Source of the DNA: Tessaracoccus flavus
Lineage (GTDB): Bacteria; Actinomycetota; Actinomycetes; Propionibacteriales; Propionibacteriaceae
Length of the DNA: 64,000 nucleotides
Reading direction: 5' to 3'
NCBI RefSeq assembly: GCF_001997295.1
Contig: NZ_CP019605.1
Location: 310,001 to 374,000 of the forward strand
The translations under genes were made by a program, and so were the position numbers. The notes beneath the pieces were generated by a model that searched no databases, had not been told where the DNA came from, and saw only the letters and a list, made by a program, of their open reading frames with translations. How positions within the stretch are numbered: the first letter of the stretch is position 1; every line of letters starts with the position of its first letter. Shown here one piece after another: positions 39,924 through 47,476 of this stretch.

Positions 39924-41528
39924 ATGTCGAACAATGATTGGGTCCAGGAAGGCACCCCCCGCGACGCGGAGTGGGAGGCCGAGCAAGACGACTACGGCGT
40001 GCCCCTCGAACAGTGGGACGACTACGCGGCCGAGCAGGCCGTGCCAGTGCCCAGCCCACAGGCGGACACGGACGCGACCGTCCAGCCCACCGCCCCGGAG
40101 GTCTTCGACGGGGACGAGACCACCGGGCCGATGAACGACGAACCCGAGCCCGACAACAGTGGGCCCGCTGACGACGCCAGCGCTGAGGGGGAGGCCGTGG
40201 AGTTCGCCGGTCCGGGCGTCTACGACGAGCCCGTCATCGCCAACGATCTCGTGTCCGAGGGCGATCCTGTCGCCGTCGCGTCCCCGCAGACGGCTGACGA
40301 CCTCATCGACGAGACGGTCCAGCGTCCCGTGCCCGCTCCCGATGAGGAGAGCGCCGCGGACTCCTGGCAGCGCACCGACCAGGACGCCGGCAGCATCCCG
40401 GCGCCGGTGCTCGCGGACGAGCACGGCGAGCCGGTCGTCGGGGCCGAGGAGGCCGCGGCCGACGACCACCGGGACGACGCTGACGGTTGGGATCAGGTCG
40501 ATCCCGCCGCAGACGACCACCTGCACGACGAGTCCACCCAGCACGTGGCGGCGACCGCCATCCCTGGGGACGAGACCGCAGACGACGCCGCCTGGGCAGC
40601 CCAGGAGGCCGGCGACATCGACGAGGCCCCTGCCGACTCCGTTGCCGAGGACGAGCAGGGGGTGGCGGAGCCGGCGGCCACCGACGACGGACCGCACTAC
40701 GAGGACGACCCCGATGCCACCGCCGTCCACCACCTCAGCCCCAGCGAGCCCTCCGACCCGGAAGTGGCGGCCTTCGGCCGTCCCGGACATTCGGACATCA
40801 CGCCGGCATCCGTGACGCCGACCGGGGACGGCAGCCTTGCCGCCGGCGCTGTCGGCGGGGCCGCCGTGGGATCCGCTGCGATGGCGGGTCTCTACCGCGG
40901 TGAGTCCGACGAGACGCAGATCCTCGATGCTGCCACCGCGCGCCGCACCGTCGAGCAGGAGCGAGCCGACGAGGAACGGATTGCCCGTGAACTCCAGGCC
41001 GAGCGCGAGGCGCGCGCCTCCAGGCTGGGCATGGTGGCGACGTCCGACGCCAACGCGACCCGGGATCCGCGCCCGATCCGACGCGGAGTCGGTCCGTTCG
41101 GGAGTTTCGGCCTCTTCGTCCTGAGACTCGTCACCGCGCTGATCCTCGGTGTCGTCGGCTATCAGGTACTCAACTCGATCGACGCAACCACCGACTACCT
41201 CGCCCAGCAGCCCTTGATCCCCGAGCCGCGGCTGGTGGCCTGGATCGTCGGCTTCGGCCTGGCTGCCATGGCGGTGCTGTTGGTGATCGGCCTCGCGGTG
41301 AGGGTGGTTGGCTTCCTCATCGCTGCGGTCGCCGTGGCGTCGCTCGTGTTGCTGCGGTGGGGGCAGTTCAGCATCTTCGTGGAGAACATGGAGGGCTTCC
41401 GCGGAGACCACGACCTGCTGCTGGCGGCCGTCGGCATCGCACTGCTCAGCCTGGGCGGTGGCCGGTTCGGAATCGACGGCGCCGTCGTCAAAGCCCGCGA
41501 GACGGCCCGCGAGGCCAAGTACAGCTAA
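39924..41528 (+). CDS. Acidic-tailed membrane protein of unknown function
   Basis: A 534-residue protein. Residues 1-300 are low-complexity and rich in Asp/Glu/Ala/Pro, probably disordered. A hydrophobic Gly/Ala stretch (about 305-325) and a charged coiled coil (about 340-372, VEQERADEERIARELQAERE) precede four C-terminal membrane helices (about 395-416, 434-453, 455-477, 493-507). The predicted arrangement is a long acidic cytoplasmic or surface domain on a four-helix membrane base. AGAGGGG precedes the ATG. No family recognised. Confidence 0.75.
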   Translation: MSNNDWVQEGTPRDAEWEAEQDDYGVPLEQWDDYAAEQAVPVPSPQADTDATVQPTAPEVFDGDETTGPMNDEPEPDNSGPADDASAEGEAVEFAGPGVYDEPVIANDLVSEGDPVAVASPQTADDLIDETVQRPVPAPDEESAADSWQRTDQDAGSIPAPVLADEHGEPVVGAEEAAADDHRDDADGWDQVDPAADDHLHDESTQHVAATAIPGDETADDAAWAAQEAGDIDEAPADSVAEDEQGVAEPAATDDGPHYEDDPDATAVHHLSPSEPSDPEVAAFGRPGHSDITPASVTPTGDGSLAAGAVGGAAVGSAAMAGLYRGESDETQILDAATARRTVEQERADEERIARELQAEREARASRLGMVATSDANATRDPRPIRRGVGPFGSFGLFVLRLVTALILGVVGYQVLNSIDATTDYLAQQPLIPEPRLVAWIVGFGLAAMAVLLVIGLAVRVVGFLIAAVAVASLVLLRWGQFSIFVENMEGFRGDHDLLLAAVGIALLSLGGGRFGIDGAVVKARETAREAKYS

Positions 41529-41595
41529 GCCTCAGCCCCCCACTGCTTCGTCGGCGGTCAGGCGCGCCCGGTCGGTCGCGCTTGGCCGCCGACAC

Positions 41596-41601
41596 TAGTC
41601 T
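41596..41601 (+). promoter_or_regulatory. Leaderless -10 element for the RicT/PSP1 gene
   Basis: TAGTCT lies exactly 6 nt before the ATG at 41608, with no ribosome binding site. Confidence 0.65.
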
Positions 41602-41607
41602 TGCCCC

Positions 41608-42468
41608 ATGGCACGGGTGATGGCGGTCGCGTTCGAGCGGCACGGCCAACTGCACTACTTGGATCCGGCCGACGGCGCCTACGCCGTCGGCGACTGGGTG
41701 CGTTACCCCACCCCCGACGGCCCCGAGATCGCCCAGGTGGTGTGGGCAGCCGAGGACGTTGAGGGCTTTGACGATGTGCCAGTCTGCCAGGGGCCCGCCA
41801 CCCAGGCCGACCATGCGCGAGATGCCGCGAACCGGCAGCGACGAGCCGATGCCATGGCCGTGGCGAAGCGCACGATCGCCGGGCACGGGCTGCCCATGAA
41901 GGTGGTGGGCGTCGACTACCTCGACCGGACGGCCGAGTTCGACCGCCTCATCGCGATCTACTACACGGCCCCCCACCGCGTCGATTTCCGCAGCCTGCTG
42001 GGGGACCTCGCTCGAGCACTGGACTCGCGGATCGACCTGCGGCAGGTGGGCTCGCGCGACGCCGCGCGGCTGATCGGCGGGGTCGGATCGTGCGGCCGGG
42101 AACTGTGTTGCACCACCTTCCTGACCGACTTCGAACCTGTCTCGACGAGGCTGGCCCGCGTGCAGGGGTTGCCGCCCAACCCGCTGCAGATCTCCGGACA
42201 GTGCGGCCGGCTCATGTGCTGCCTCAAGTACGAGCACCCGCTGTACGTGGACTTCATCAAGCAGGCGCCGGCCATCGGTGACCGGGTCACAGTCGACGGT
42301 CAGGAGATGACTGTCACCGGCCACAACGTGCCGGCAGGCTCCGTGACTGGGCGCACGCCGTCGGGAGAGATGGTGCGCTGTCCGCTGGAGAAGGTCTGTT
42401 CGGCCAAGATGTCCCGGGATCTCAGGTCCGCGAACGTCAAGCTGTCCGAGAAGGGGGAGCATGAGTAG
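41608..42468 (+). CDS. PSP1 C-terminal domain protein (RicT/YaaT-like)
   Basis: A 286-residue cytosolic protein. It has the PSP1 core with conserved cysteines SCGRELCC (about residue 162) and GQCGRLMCC (about residue 202) that ligate an iron-sulfur cluster in Bacillus RicT. In Bacillus the RicAFT complex binds RNase Y and tunes mRNA processing; in Actinobacteria the partners RicA/F are usually absent and the role is unknown. The gene often lies beside holB, as here. It overlaps the downstream peptidase gene by 8 bases. Confidence 0.9.
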   Translation: MARVMAVAFERHGQLHYLDPADGAYAVGDWVRYPTPDGPEIAQVVWAAEDVEGFDDVPVCQGPATQADHARDAANRQRRADAMAVAKRTIAGHGLPMKVVGVDYLDRTAEFDRLIAIYYTAPHRVDFRSLLGDLARALDSRIDLRQVGSRDAARLIGGVGSCGRELCCTTFLTDFEPVSTRLARVQGLPPNPLQISGQCGRLMCCLKYEHPLYVDFIKQAPAIGDRVTVDGQEMTVTGHNVPAGSVTGRTPSGEMVRCPLEKVCSAKMSRDLRSANVKLSEKGEHE

Positions 42469-44113
42469 ATCGGTCAAGGTGACGCAGACCATCCTGGGGA
42501 TGATCGCGATCGCCCTGGTGGGCGCCCTGTTCCTGAGCGGGATGGTGCGCGGGCAGAACCGCGACCAGCCCGCCTCACCCACCACGCCGGGGCCGCACAC
42601 CCCGTCCGCCCCTGCTCAGGGGGAGCGTCTTCCGGGTATCCCGGAGCAGCCCATCGAGGGGCGTGAGACCCTGCCCCTGGATGGCCCGGCGAACCCTGAC
42701 CGGCAACTGGACTACGAACCGGCCACGGCGCCTAAGGTCGAGTTCCTCGACTCCCTCGGCGACCATCTGGCGTACGCCACGCAGGTGGTCGACTGGGAGC
42801 TGTGTGAATCGGGGGAGGGGCAGTGCGCCACCATCAAGGCACCGCTTGACTGGGATGCGCCGGAACGCGATGCCATCGAGGTGGCGGTGCGCCGGGTCCC
42901 GCACGGCGACTCGTCGCGCGGTCCGTTGTTCGTCAATCCGGGCGGACCCGGCTTCGGCGGTCAGGACATGGCGCAGTCACTCGCGGGCAGGTGGCAGAAC
43001 TTCGACACCGTCGGCTGGGATCCCCGGGGGACCGGCGAGTCGACGCACGTCGTGTGCGGCTCGTTCGAGGAGACCGAGGCGTTCATGCGCCTGGACGCCA
43101 GCCCCGACGATCCGGGGGAGGACGAGGAGCTCCGGCAGGGCTCGGCCGAGTTCGCCCAGCAGTGCCGCGACGGCTCGGGGCCGCTGCTCGATCACATCAC
43201 GACCGTCGATGTCGTGCGCGACCTCGACCTCATCCGGCACCTCCTCGGGGCCGAGAAGCTCAACTACGTGGGCGTGTCGTACGGCACCTACGTGGGCGCC
43301 ATGTACGCGGAGTTGTTCCCGAACTCCACGGGCCGGCTGGTGCTCGACGCCGCCGTCGACATCACCGGCGACGACGAAGTGGCACAGTCCGAAGGCTTCG
43401 AGCTGGCGCTGAACAACTTCACGGCCTGGTGCGCCGACTCCGACCTCTGCTCGCTGGGCGACGACCAGGCTCAGATCAACGACGACATCGACGGCTTCCT
43501 CACTGGGCTGGACGACGACCCCCTCGACGTGGACGGACGCCCGCTCACGCAGACGCTCGCCGCCACCGGGATCGCCTTGTTCCTCTACGACACCGACGAG
43601 GCGTACCGCACGCTGGACCAGGTGCTGGCCGACGCGATGATCGGCAACGGAGCAGGGCTGCTCATGGCCGCGGACATCCTCAACGGACGATCGAACAACA
43701 GTTATGACACGATCGCCTACGCGTTCCCCGCGATGGCGTGCGTCGACGGCGTCGACGAGGGCCTCGACCGCGTCGAGGAGGACTGGCGCGAGACATTCGA
43801 GAAGGCGCCGATCATGGCGCCGAACATGGGGCTGGGCTACACCTGCCAGACCTGGACCGCCGACTCGGCGCCCCAGCTCAAGCTGACGGCCGCAGGCGCG
43901 CCTCCCATCCTCGTCGTAGGCACGACGGGGGACTCTGCGACGCCCTACCGCCAGGCGGTGACCATGGCTGAGCAACTGGAATCGGGGACGTTGCTCACCT
44001 ACGAGGGGGCCGGGCACGGCGCGGTCACCGGCGACAACAAGTGCGTCGCCGACGCCGTGGACGAGTATCTCTACGAAGGGACGCCCCCAGAGGACGGCGC
44101 AACCTGCCGGTAG
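42461..44113 (+). CDS. Secreted alpha/beta-hydrolase, tripeptidyl-aminopeptidase type (TAP C-terminal domain)
   Basis: A 550-residue exported hydrolase. The signal anchor (about 7-28) is followed by a Pro-rich linker. The hydrolase has oxyanion-loop motif NPGGPGFGG, WDPRGTGES, nucleophile elbow GVSYGTYVG (Ser about residue 270) and a C-terminal TAP-like region with GDSATPYRQA (catalytic Asp) and GAGHGAV (catalytic His). Relatives cleave N-terminal di- or tripeptides (SlpD/SlpE, Rv2223c/Rv2672). Overlaps RicT gene by 8 bases. Substrate unknown. Confidence 0.88.
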   Translation: MSRSVKVTQTILGMIAIALVGALFLSGMVRGQNRDQPASPTTPGPHTPSAPAQGERLPGIPEQPIEGRETLPLDGPANPDRQLDYEPATAPKVEFLDSLGDHLAYATQVVDWELCESGEGQCATIKAPLDWDAPERDAIEVAVRRVPHGDSSRGPLFVNPGGPGFGGQDMAQSLAGRWQNFDTVGWDPRGTGESTHVVCGSFEETEAFMRLDASPDDPGEDEELRQGSAEFAQQCRDGSGPLLDHITTVDVVRDLDLIRHLLGAEKLNYVGVSYGTYVGAMYAELFPNSTGRLVLDAAVDITGDDEVAQSEGFELALNNFTAWCADSDLCSLGDDQAQINDDIDGFLTGLDDDPLDVDGRPLTQTLAATGIALFLYDTDEAYRTLDQVLADAMIGNGAGLLMAADILNGRSNNSYDTIAYAFPAMACVDGVDEGLDRVEEDWRETFEKAPIMAPNMGLGYTCQTWTADSAPQLKLTAAGAPPILVVGTTGDSATPYRQAVTMAEQLESGTLLTYEGAGHGAVTGDNKCVADAVDEYLYEGTPPEDGATCR

Positions 44114-44132
44114 GGGTCCGTTCCGGGCCGGT

Positions 44133-44163
44133 TTGGTATTGGAGCGGCCTGTGTCGGTATAGT
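44133..44163 (+). promoter_or_regulatory. Promoter of tRNA-Thr
   Basis: The -10 hexamer TATAGT (44158-44163) lies 11 nt before the tRNA 5' end. A TTGGTA (44133-44138) could act as -35 with a 19-bp spacer. Confidence 0.5.
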
Positions 44164-44174
44164 TTCGTCCTGCT

Positions 44175-44247
44175 GCCGCCCTAGCTCAGTCGGTAGAGCG
44201 ACGCTCTCGTAAAGCGTAGGTCACGGGTTCGATTCCCGTGGGCGGCT
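44175..44247 (+). tRNA. tRNA-Thr (anticodon CGT)
   Basis: A 73-nt cloverleaf. The acceptor GCCGCCC pairs with GGGCGGC, the discriminator is T, the D-arm is GCTC-AGTCGGTA-GAGC, the anticodon stem ACGCT/AGCGT encloses CTCGTAA (CGT), and the T-arm carries GGTTCGATTCC. No CCA is encoded. Confidence 0.96.
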
Positions 44248-44249
44248 CG

Positions 44250-44276
44250 AAAGCCCCCGACACCGTCGGGGGCTTT
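44250..44276 (+). terminator. Terminator after tRNA-Thr
   Basis: A 12-bp perfect stem AAAGCCCCCGAC / GTCGGGGGCTTT with loop ACC directly follows the tRNA. Confidence 0.9.
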
Positions 44277-44412
44277 GACATGCCCGGGACTTGTCGTGCG
44301 CTCCGGCGGAACTCGGCTTAGCCGACACCACCTCTGGGCCGAATATCGGGCCTTGTAGGCTGGAACCTGTCCCATTTATCGCGGGACAAATTGTCGTCGG
44401 AGGAGGAGCCTC

Positions 44413-45762
44413 GTGTTGGATTGCGCCATCATCGGAGCCGGTTTGGCCGGCCTCGTGGCTGCACAGCACCTCGCTGACCGGGGGTTGAAGGTCGTCGTGC
44501 TGGAGGCCCGCGATCGCGTGGGCGGCCGAGTCGAGAACAAGACCCTGTCCGACGGCTCCTACGTCGAACTGGGTGGTCAGTGGATCGGGCCGGGATTCGA
44601 CGCGCTGCTGGAGATCATCGACGGCCTGGGGCTGGAGACGATCGGCCTGCCCGCCGCCGGAAACCTCGCCATCCGCCTCCGCGGCAAGTCGCTCAGCGTG
44701 CCGTCCTCGGAGGACGGACGCACCCTGACGCCCTTTGAGGTCTCCGATCTCGGCCAGGGCCTCCTGCGGCTCCGCCGGTTGGCGAAGAGGCTCCGCGACG
44801 ATCCCGCCTGGCGCAAAGCCAACGATGCCTGGCTGGGCCAGGACCTCCGCCGCTGGGTGAGCACGAACCTCCGCACCGAGGGCGCTCAGCGCCGATTCGC
44901 TGAGGTGTACCAGGCTGCCTTCGGAGCCATGCCCAAGGGCGCCACTCTGCTCGGGGGCCTGCACCAGGTGAACTCCGGCCCCGATCTCGAGTCGATGCTG
45001 GCGAGCAACGGCGGCCTGCACCAGAAGCGTGTCGCCGGCGGGATGGCCGCAGTCGCGGACGCCCTGGCGGAGAAGTTGGGCGGCGTGGTTCGGCTCGGCA
45101 AGGAAGTCGTTCGCGTTGAGCACGACGACGCCTCGGCGCGCATCATCCTCGCCGACGGCGAGGTGATCGAAGCCAAGCAGGTCATCTCGACGCTACCCCC
45201 GCGCCTCGCCGTCGCGCTGCCGCACGAGCCGGCGCTTCCCGACTGGCGTGCTGAGGCCGCCGACAAGGTGTCGGCCGGCAACGTCATCAAGGCCTTCCTC
45301 ATCTACGAGCGGCCGTTCTGGCGGGAGCTGGGACTGTCCGGCCAGTCGTCGGCCGACGAGGGCGCGGTGCGGGTGACGTTCGATACGACGGCGGGCGACT
45401 CCGAGCGGGGCCACCTGATGGGGTTCTTCGAGGGCGCCGACGCGGCGTCGCTGGCCCGCCGGTCGTCGACCCTGCGTGAGCGGGCCTTCGTGGACTCGGT
45501 GGTGCGGACGTTCGGCGAGGTGGCCCGGAACCCCGTGACCTACATCGAGCGTGACTGGGCGTCGGAGAAGTTCACGGGCGGCTGCCACGGAGCGCACTTC
45601 GCACCCGGAGTCTGGACCACCCAGGGGCCGGTTCTGGCCCGTCCCGAAGGCGTGCTGCACTGGGCTGGCGCGGAGTACGCGTCCCGCTTCAACGGATACC
45701 TGGAGGGCGCGGTGCGCTCGGGTCGTGAAGTCGCGGCCGCCGTGGCCCGCAACCTGGCCTGA
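44413..45762 (+). CDS. FAD-dependent amine oxidase-like oxidoreductase
   Basis: A 449-residue flavoenzyme. The N-terminal dinucleotide site IIGAGLAGLVAAQ and LEARDRVGGRV mark the monoamine-oxidase family; GGQWIGPG and the C-terminal LHWAGAEYASRFNGYLEGAVRSG complete the FAD-binding signatures. It most resembles putrescine/MAO-type oxidases, which oxidatively deaminate amines and yield H2O2. GTG at 44413 follows AGGAGG (44401-44406), an ideal ribosome binding site. Substrate unknown. Confidence 0.88.
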   Translation: MLDCAIIGAGLAGLVAAQHLADRGLKVVVLEARDRVGGRVENKTLSDGSYVELGGQWIGPGFDALLEIIDGLGLETIGLPAAGNLAIRLRGKSLSVPSSEDGRTLTPFEVSDLGQGLLRLRRLAKRLRDDPAWRKANDAWLGQDLRRWVSTNLRTEGAQRRFAEVYQAAFGAMPKGATLLGGLHQVNSGPDLESMLASNGGLHQKRVAGGMAAVADALAEKLGGVVRLGKEVVRVEHDDASARIILADGEVIEAKQVISTLPPRLAVALPHEPALPDWRAEAADKVSAGNVIKAFLIYERPFWRELGLSGQSSADEGAVRVTFDTTAGDSERGHLMGFFEGADAASLARRSSTLRERAFVDSVVRTFGEVARNPVTYIERDWASEKFTGGCHGAHFAPGVWTTQGPVLARPEGVLHWAGAEYASRFNGYLEGAVRSGREVAAAVARNLA

Positions 45763-45799
45763 GCCGTCGCCCTCGTTGCCAAGCCGTCGGGCGCCAGGC

Positions 45800-45805
45800 T
45801 AGACA
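45800..45805 (+). promoter_or_regulatory. Leaderless -10 element for the winged-helix protein gene
   Basis: TAGACA (followed by T) lies 6 nt before the ATG at 45812, with no ribosome binding site. Confidence 0.5.
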
Positions 45806-45811
45806 TGGGTC

Positions 45812-46891
45812 ATGCCTGATCAAAAACGCGCCCGGCTGAGGCTCGTCGCCCAATCCCTGGTGGGCCCGTCCTTTGTCTCACCGGAGGACGCCGTATCCGC
45901 GTTCGGTGCCATGCAGGGTCAGGATCTGACCGGTGTGATCGCCTCGGCGGCGCTGCGCTCCCGGGGCGGCGCGGAGTCGGTGCTGGGCGCGATGGACAGC
46001 GGTGCCCTGGTGCGCGGCTACCCCATGCGGGGCACGGTCTTCCTGCTCCCAGGGCGGGATGCCGCCTGGATCACCGAACTCTGCGCAGGGCCGGCGCTGC
46101 GCGCCTCCGCGGCCCGGCGGCACTCCCTGGGCCTCGACGAGACGGACCTGGGCAAGGCGGACGAGGTTGCGACTGCTGCCCTCGCCGCTTCGCCCCTGCC
46201 GCGTAGCCAGCTCCTCGCACGCTGGACAGAGCACGGGATCACGACCGCCGACGGGCGGGGGTACCACCTGCTGACCACGCTGATCATGATGGGGCGCCTC
46301 ATCTACGGGCCGTGGCACGACGGCGAGCAGCTGGTCGCCCTGGCGGAGGGCTGGCTGCCGGACGGGTCTGATCTGGCGGGACGCTTCAACGGGGAGCGCA
46401 TCGACGCCGTGGCGGACCTGCTGAGGCGCTATCTCCTCAGTCACGGCCCCGCGACGATCCGCGACTTCGCGTGGTGGACCAAGCTCGCGCTGCGTGAGAT
46501 CCGGGCGGCCCTCCCACTCATCGCGGGAGAGTTGGAGACCGACGGCGCCGACGAGGCGAGCTACTGGGCCCCCGGACTCCAGGAGCGGGCCGCCGGTCTG
46601 GGGCGCGAACCGTCGCGGCCTCTGCTGCTGCCCGGGTTCGACGAATTCGTCCTCGGCTACCAGGACCGGCTGTTCGCGATGACCGAGGCCGAGCATCACC
46701 GTCTCGTCCCCGGCAACAACGGTGTGTTCAAGCCCTCGATCGTGGCCGGTGGCCGGGTGCGCGGAGTCTGGAGGCGCGCCGGTCGGCCTGGCCGGCGACA
46801 GTTGGAGGTGGACGGTTTCGGGGACCTGCCGGCGAGCGTCGCGAAACGCCTCCCTGCGCTGTTCGAGGACTTCCCCTTCCCGGTCCCCTGA
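45812..46891 (+). CDS. Winged-helix DNA-binding domain protein (AlkZ-like/HTH_42)
   Basis: A 359-residue protein of the HTH_42 superfamily, with RLVAQSLVG, AMQGQDL and RGYPMRGTVFLL (N-terminal half), a three-winged-helix core and LLLPGFDEFVLGYQDR and NGVFKPSIVAGGRVRGVWRR at the C-terminal half. Members include the glycosylase AlkZ, which unhooks DNA crosslinks via a QxQ motif; here MQGQDL is the equivalent place. DNA repair is therefore plausible, as an inference from family. An iteron-hairpin element follows within 15 bases. Confidence 0.82.
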   Translation: MPDQKRARLRLVAQSLVGPSFVSPEDAVSAFGAMQGQDLTGVIASAALRSRGGAESVLGAMDSGALVRGYPMRGTVFLLPGRDAAWITELCAGPALRASAARRHSLGLDETDLGKADEVATAALAASPLPRSQLLARWTEHGITTADGRGYHLLTTLIMMGRLIYGPWHDGEQLVALAEGWLPDGSDLAGRFNGERIDAVADLLRRYLLSHGPATIRDFAWWTKLALREIRAALPLIAGELETDGADEASYWAPGLQERAAGLGREPSRPLLLPGFDEFVLGYQDRLFAMTEAEHHRLVPGNNGVFKPSIVAGGRVRGVWRRAGRPGRRQLEVDGFGDLPASVAKRLPALFEDFPFPVP

Positions 46892-46905
46892 GCCGGGACC
46901 GGGAG

Positions 46906-47127
46906 ACCCCAACGCGACGGTGGGCACGCCAACCGTCCGCCGCCAAGGCCAACCGGGAGCCCCGAACGCCAACTGACAGCGGGAAACGCCAACGGACAAG
47001 CCTGAATGCCGACGAGACTCAGCGACGCCCGCGATATCTCACGGGCGTCGCTGAGTCTCGCGGGCGTCACGAGATTCTGGTTGGCGTTCGGTGGTGTCGG
47101 TTGGCGTTTCGTGCTGACGGTTGGCGT
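46906..47127 (+). repeat. Iteron-hairpin element, copy 4 (best preserved hairpin)
   Basis: Fills the 246-base gap 46892-47137 between convergent genes. Left iterons start at 46906, 46926, 46946, 46966, 46986 and 47006, exactly 20 bp apart. The core is a perfect 19-bp stem (47013-47031 with 47042-47060) with loop CGATATCTCA, followed by CGCGGGCGTC (47059-47068), a second possible partner of the left arm. Inverted TTGGCG iterons start at 47081, 47101 and 47121. The last one ends 11 bases from the glnB stop. Confidence 0.9.
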
Positions 47128-47137
47128 CGGGGGCGCG

Positions 47138-47476
47138 TCACACGGCGGCGGCCCCGCGCTCGCCGGTGCGGATGCGGACCACTTCGTCGACGAGGGTGGA
47201 CCACACCTTGCCGTCGCCGACCGCGCCGGTCCGGGCCGCCGCAGTGATGACGTCGATCACCGCTTCGGTCTCTTCATCCTCGACCAGGACCTCGATCTTG
47301 ACCTTCGCGATGAAGTCGATCGTGTACTCCGCGCCACGGTAGACCTCCCGGTGCCCCCGCTGCCGGGCATACCCCGAGCATTCCGTGACTGTCATCCCCG
47401 CAATCCCGTGCCGCGCGAGCGCGATTTGGACGTTGGTGAGCATTGTGGGCTGGACGATTGCGGTGACGAGCCTCAT
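47138..47476 (-). CDS. glnB: Nitrogen regulatory PII protein
   Basis: A 112-residue PII protein, the standard length. It has MRLVTAIVQP, the T-loop RGHREVYRGAEYTIDF with modifiable Tyr in GAEY, the B-loop TGAVGDGKVW and C-terminal RIRTGERGAAAV. It senses 2-oxoglutarate and ATP/ADP and controls the ammonium channel. The ATG overlaps the amtB stop by four bases (ATGA), so the two are coupled. No glnD follows; an iteron-hairpin element does. Confidence 0.97.
   Translation of the reverse strand: MRLVTAIVQPTMLTNVQIALARHGIAGMTVTECSGYARQRGHREVYRGAEYTIDFIAKVKIEVLVEDEETEAVIDVITAAARTGAVGDGKVWSTLVDEVVRIRTGERGAAAV

Noticed and set aside
12741..47127. The 20-bp periodic ACGCCAAC arrays as CRISPR arrays
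   Set aside because: Repeats are about 8-10 bases and gaps 10-12 bases, far too short for CRISPR repeats and spacers; no cas genes are present, and inverted copies sit on the right side.
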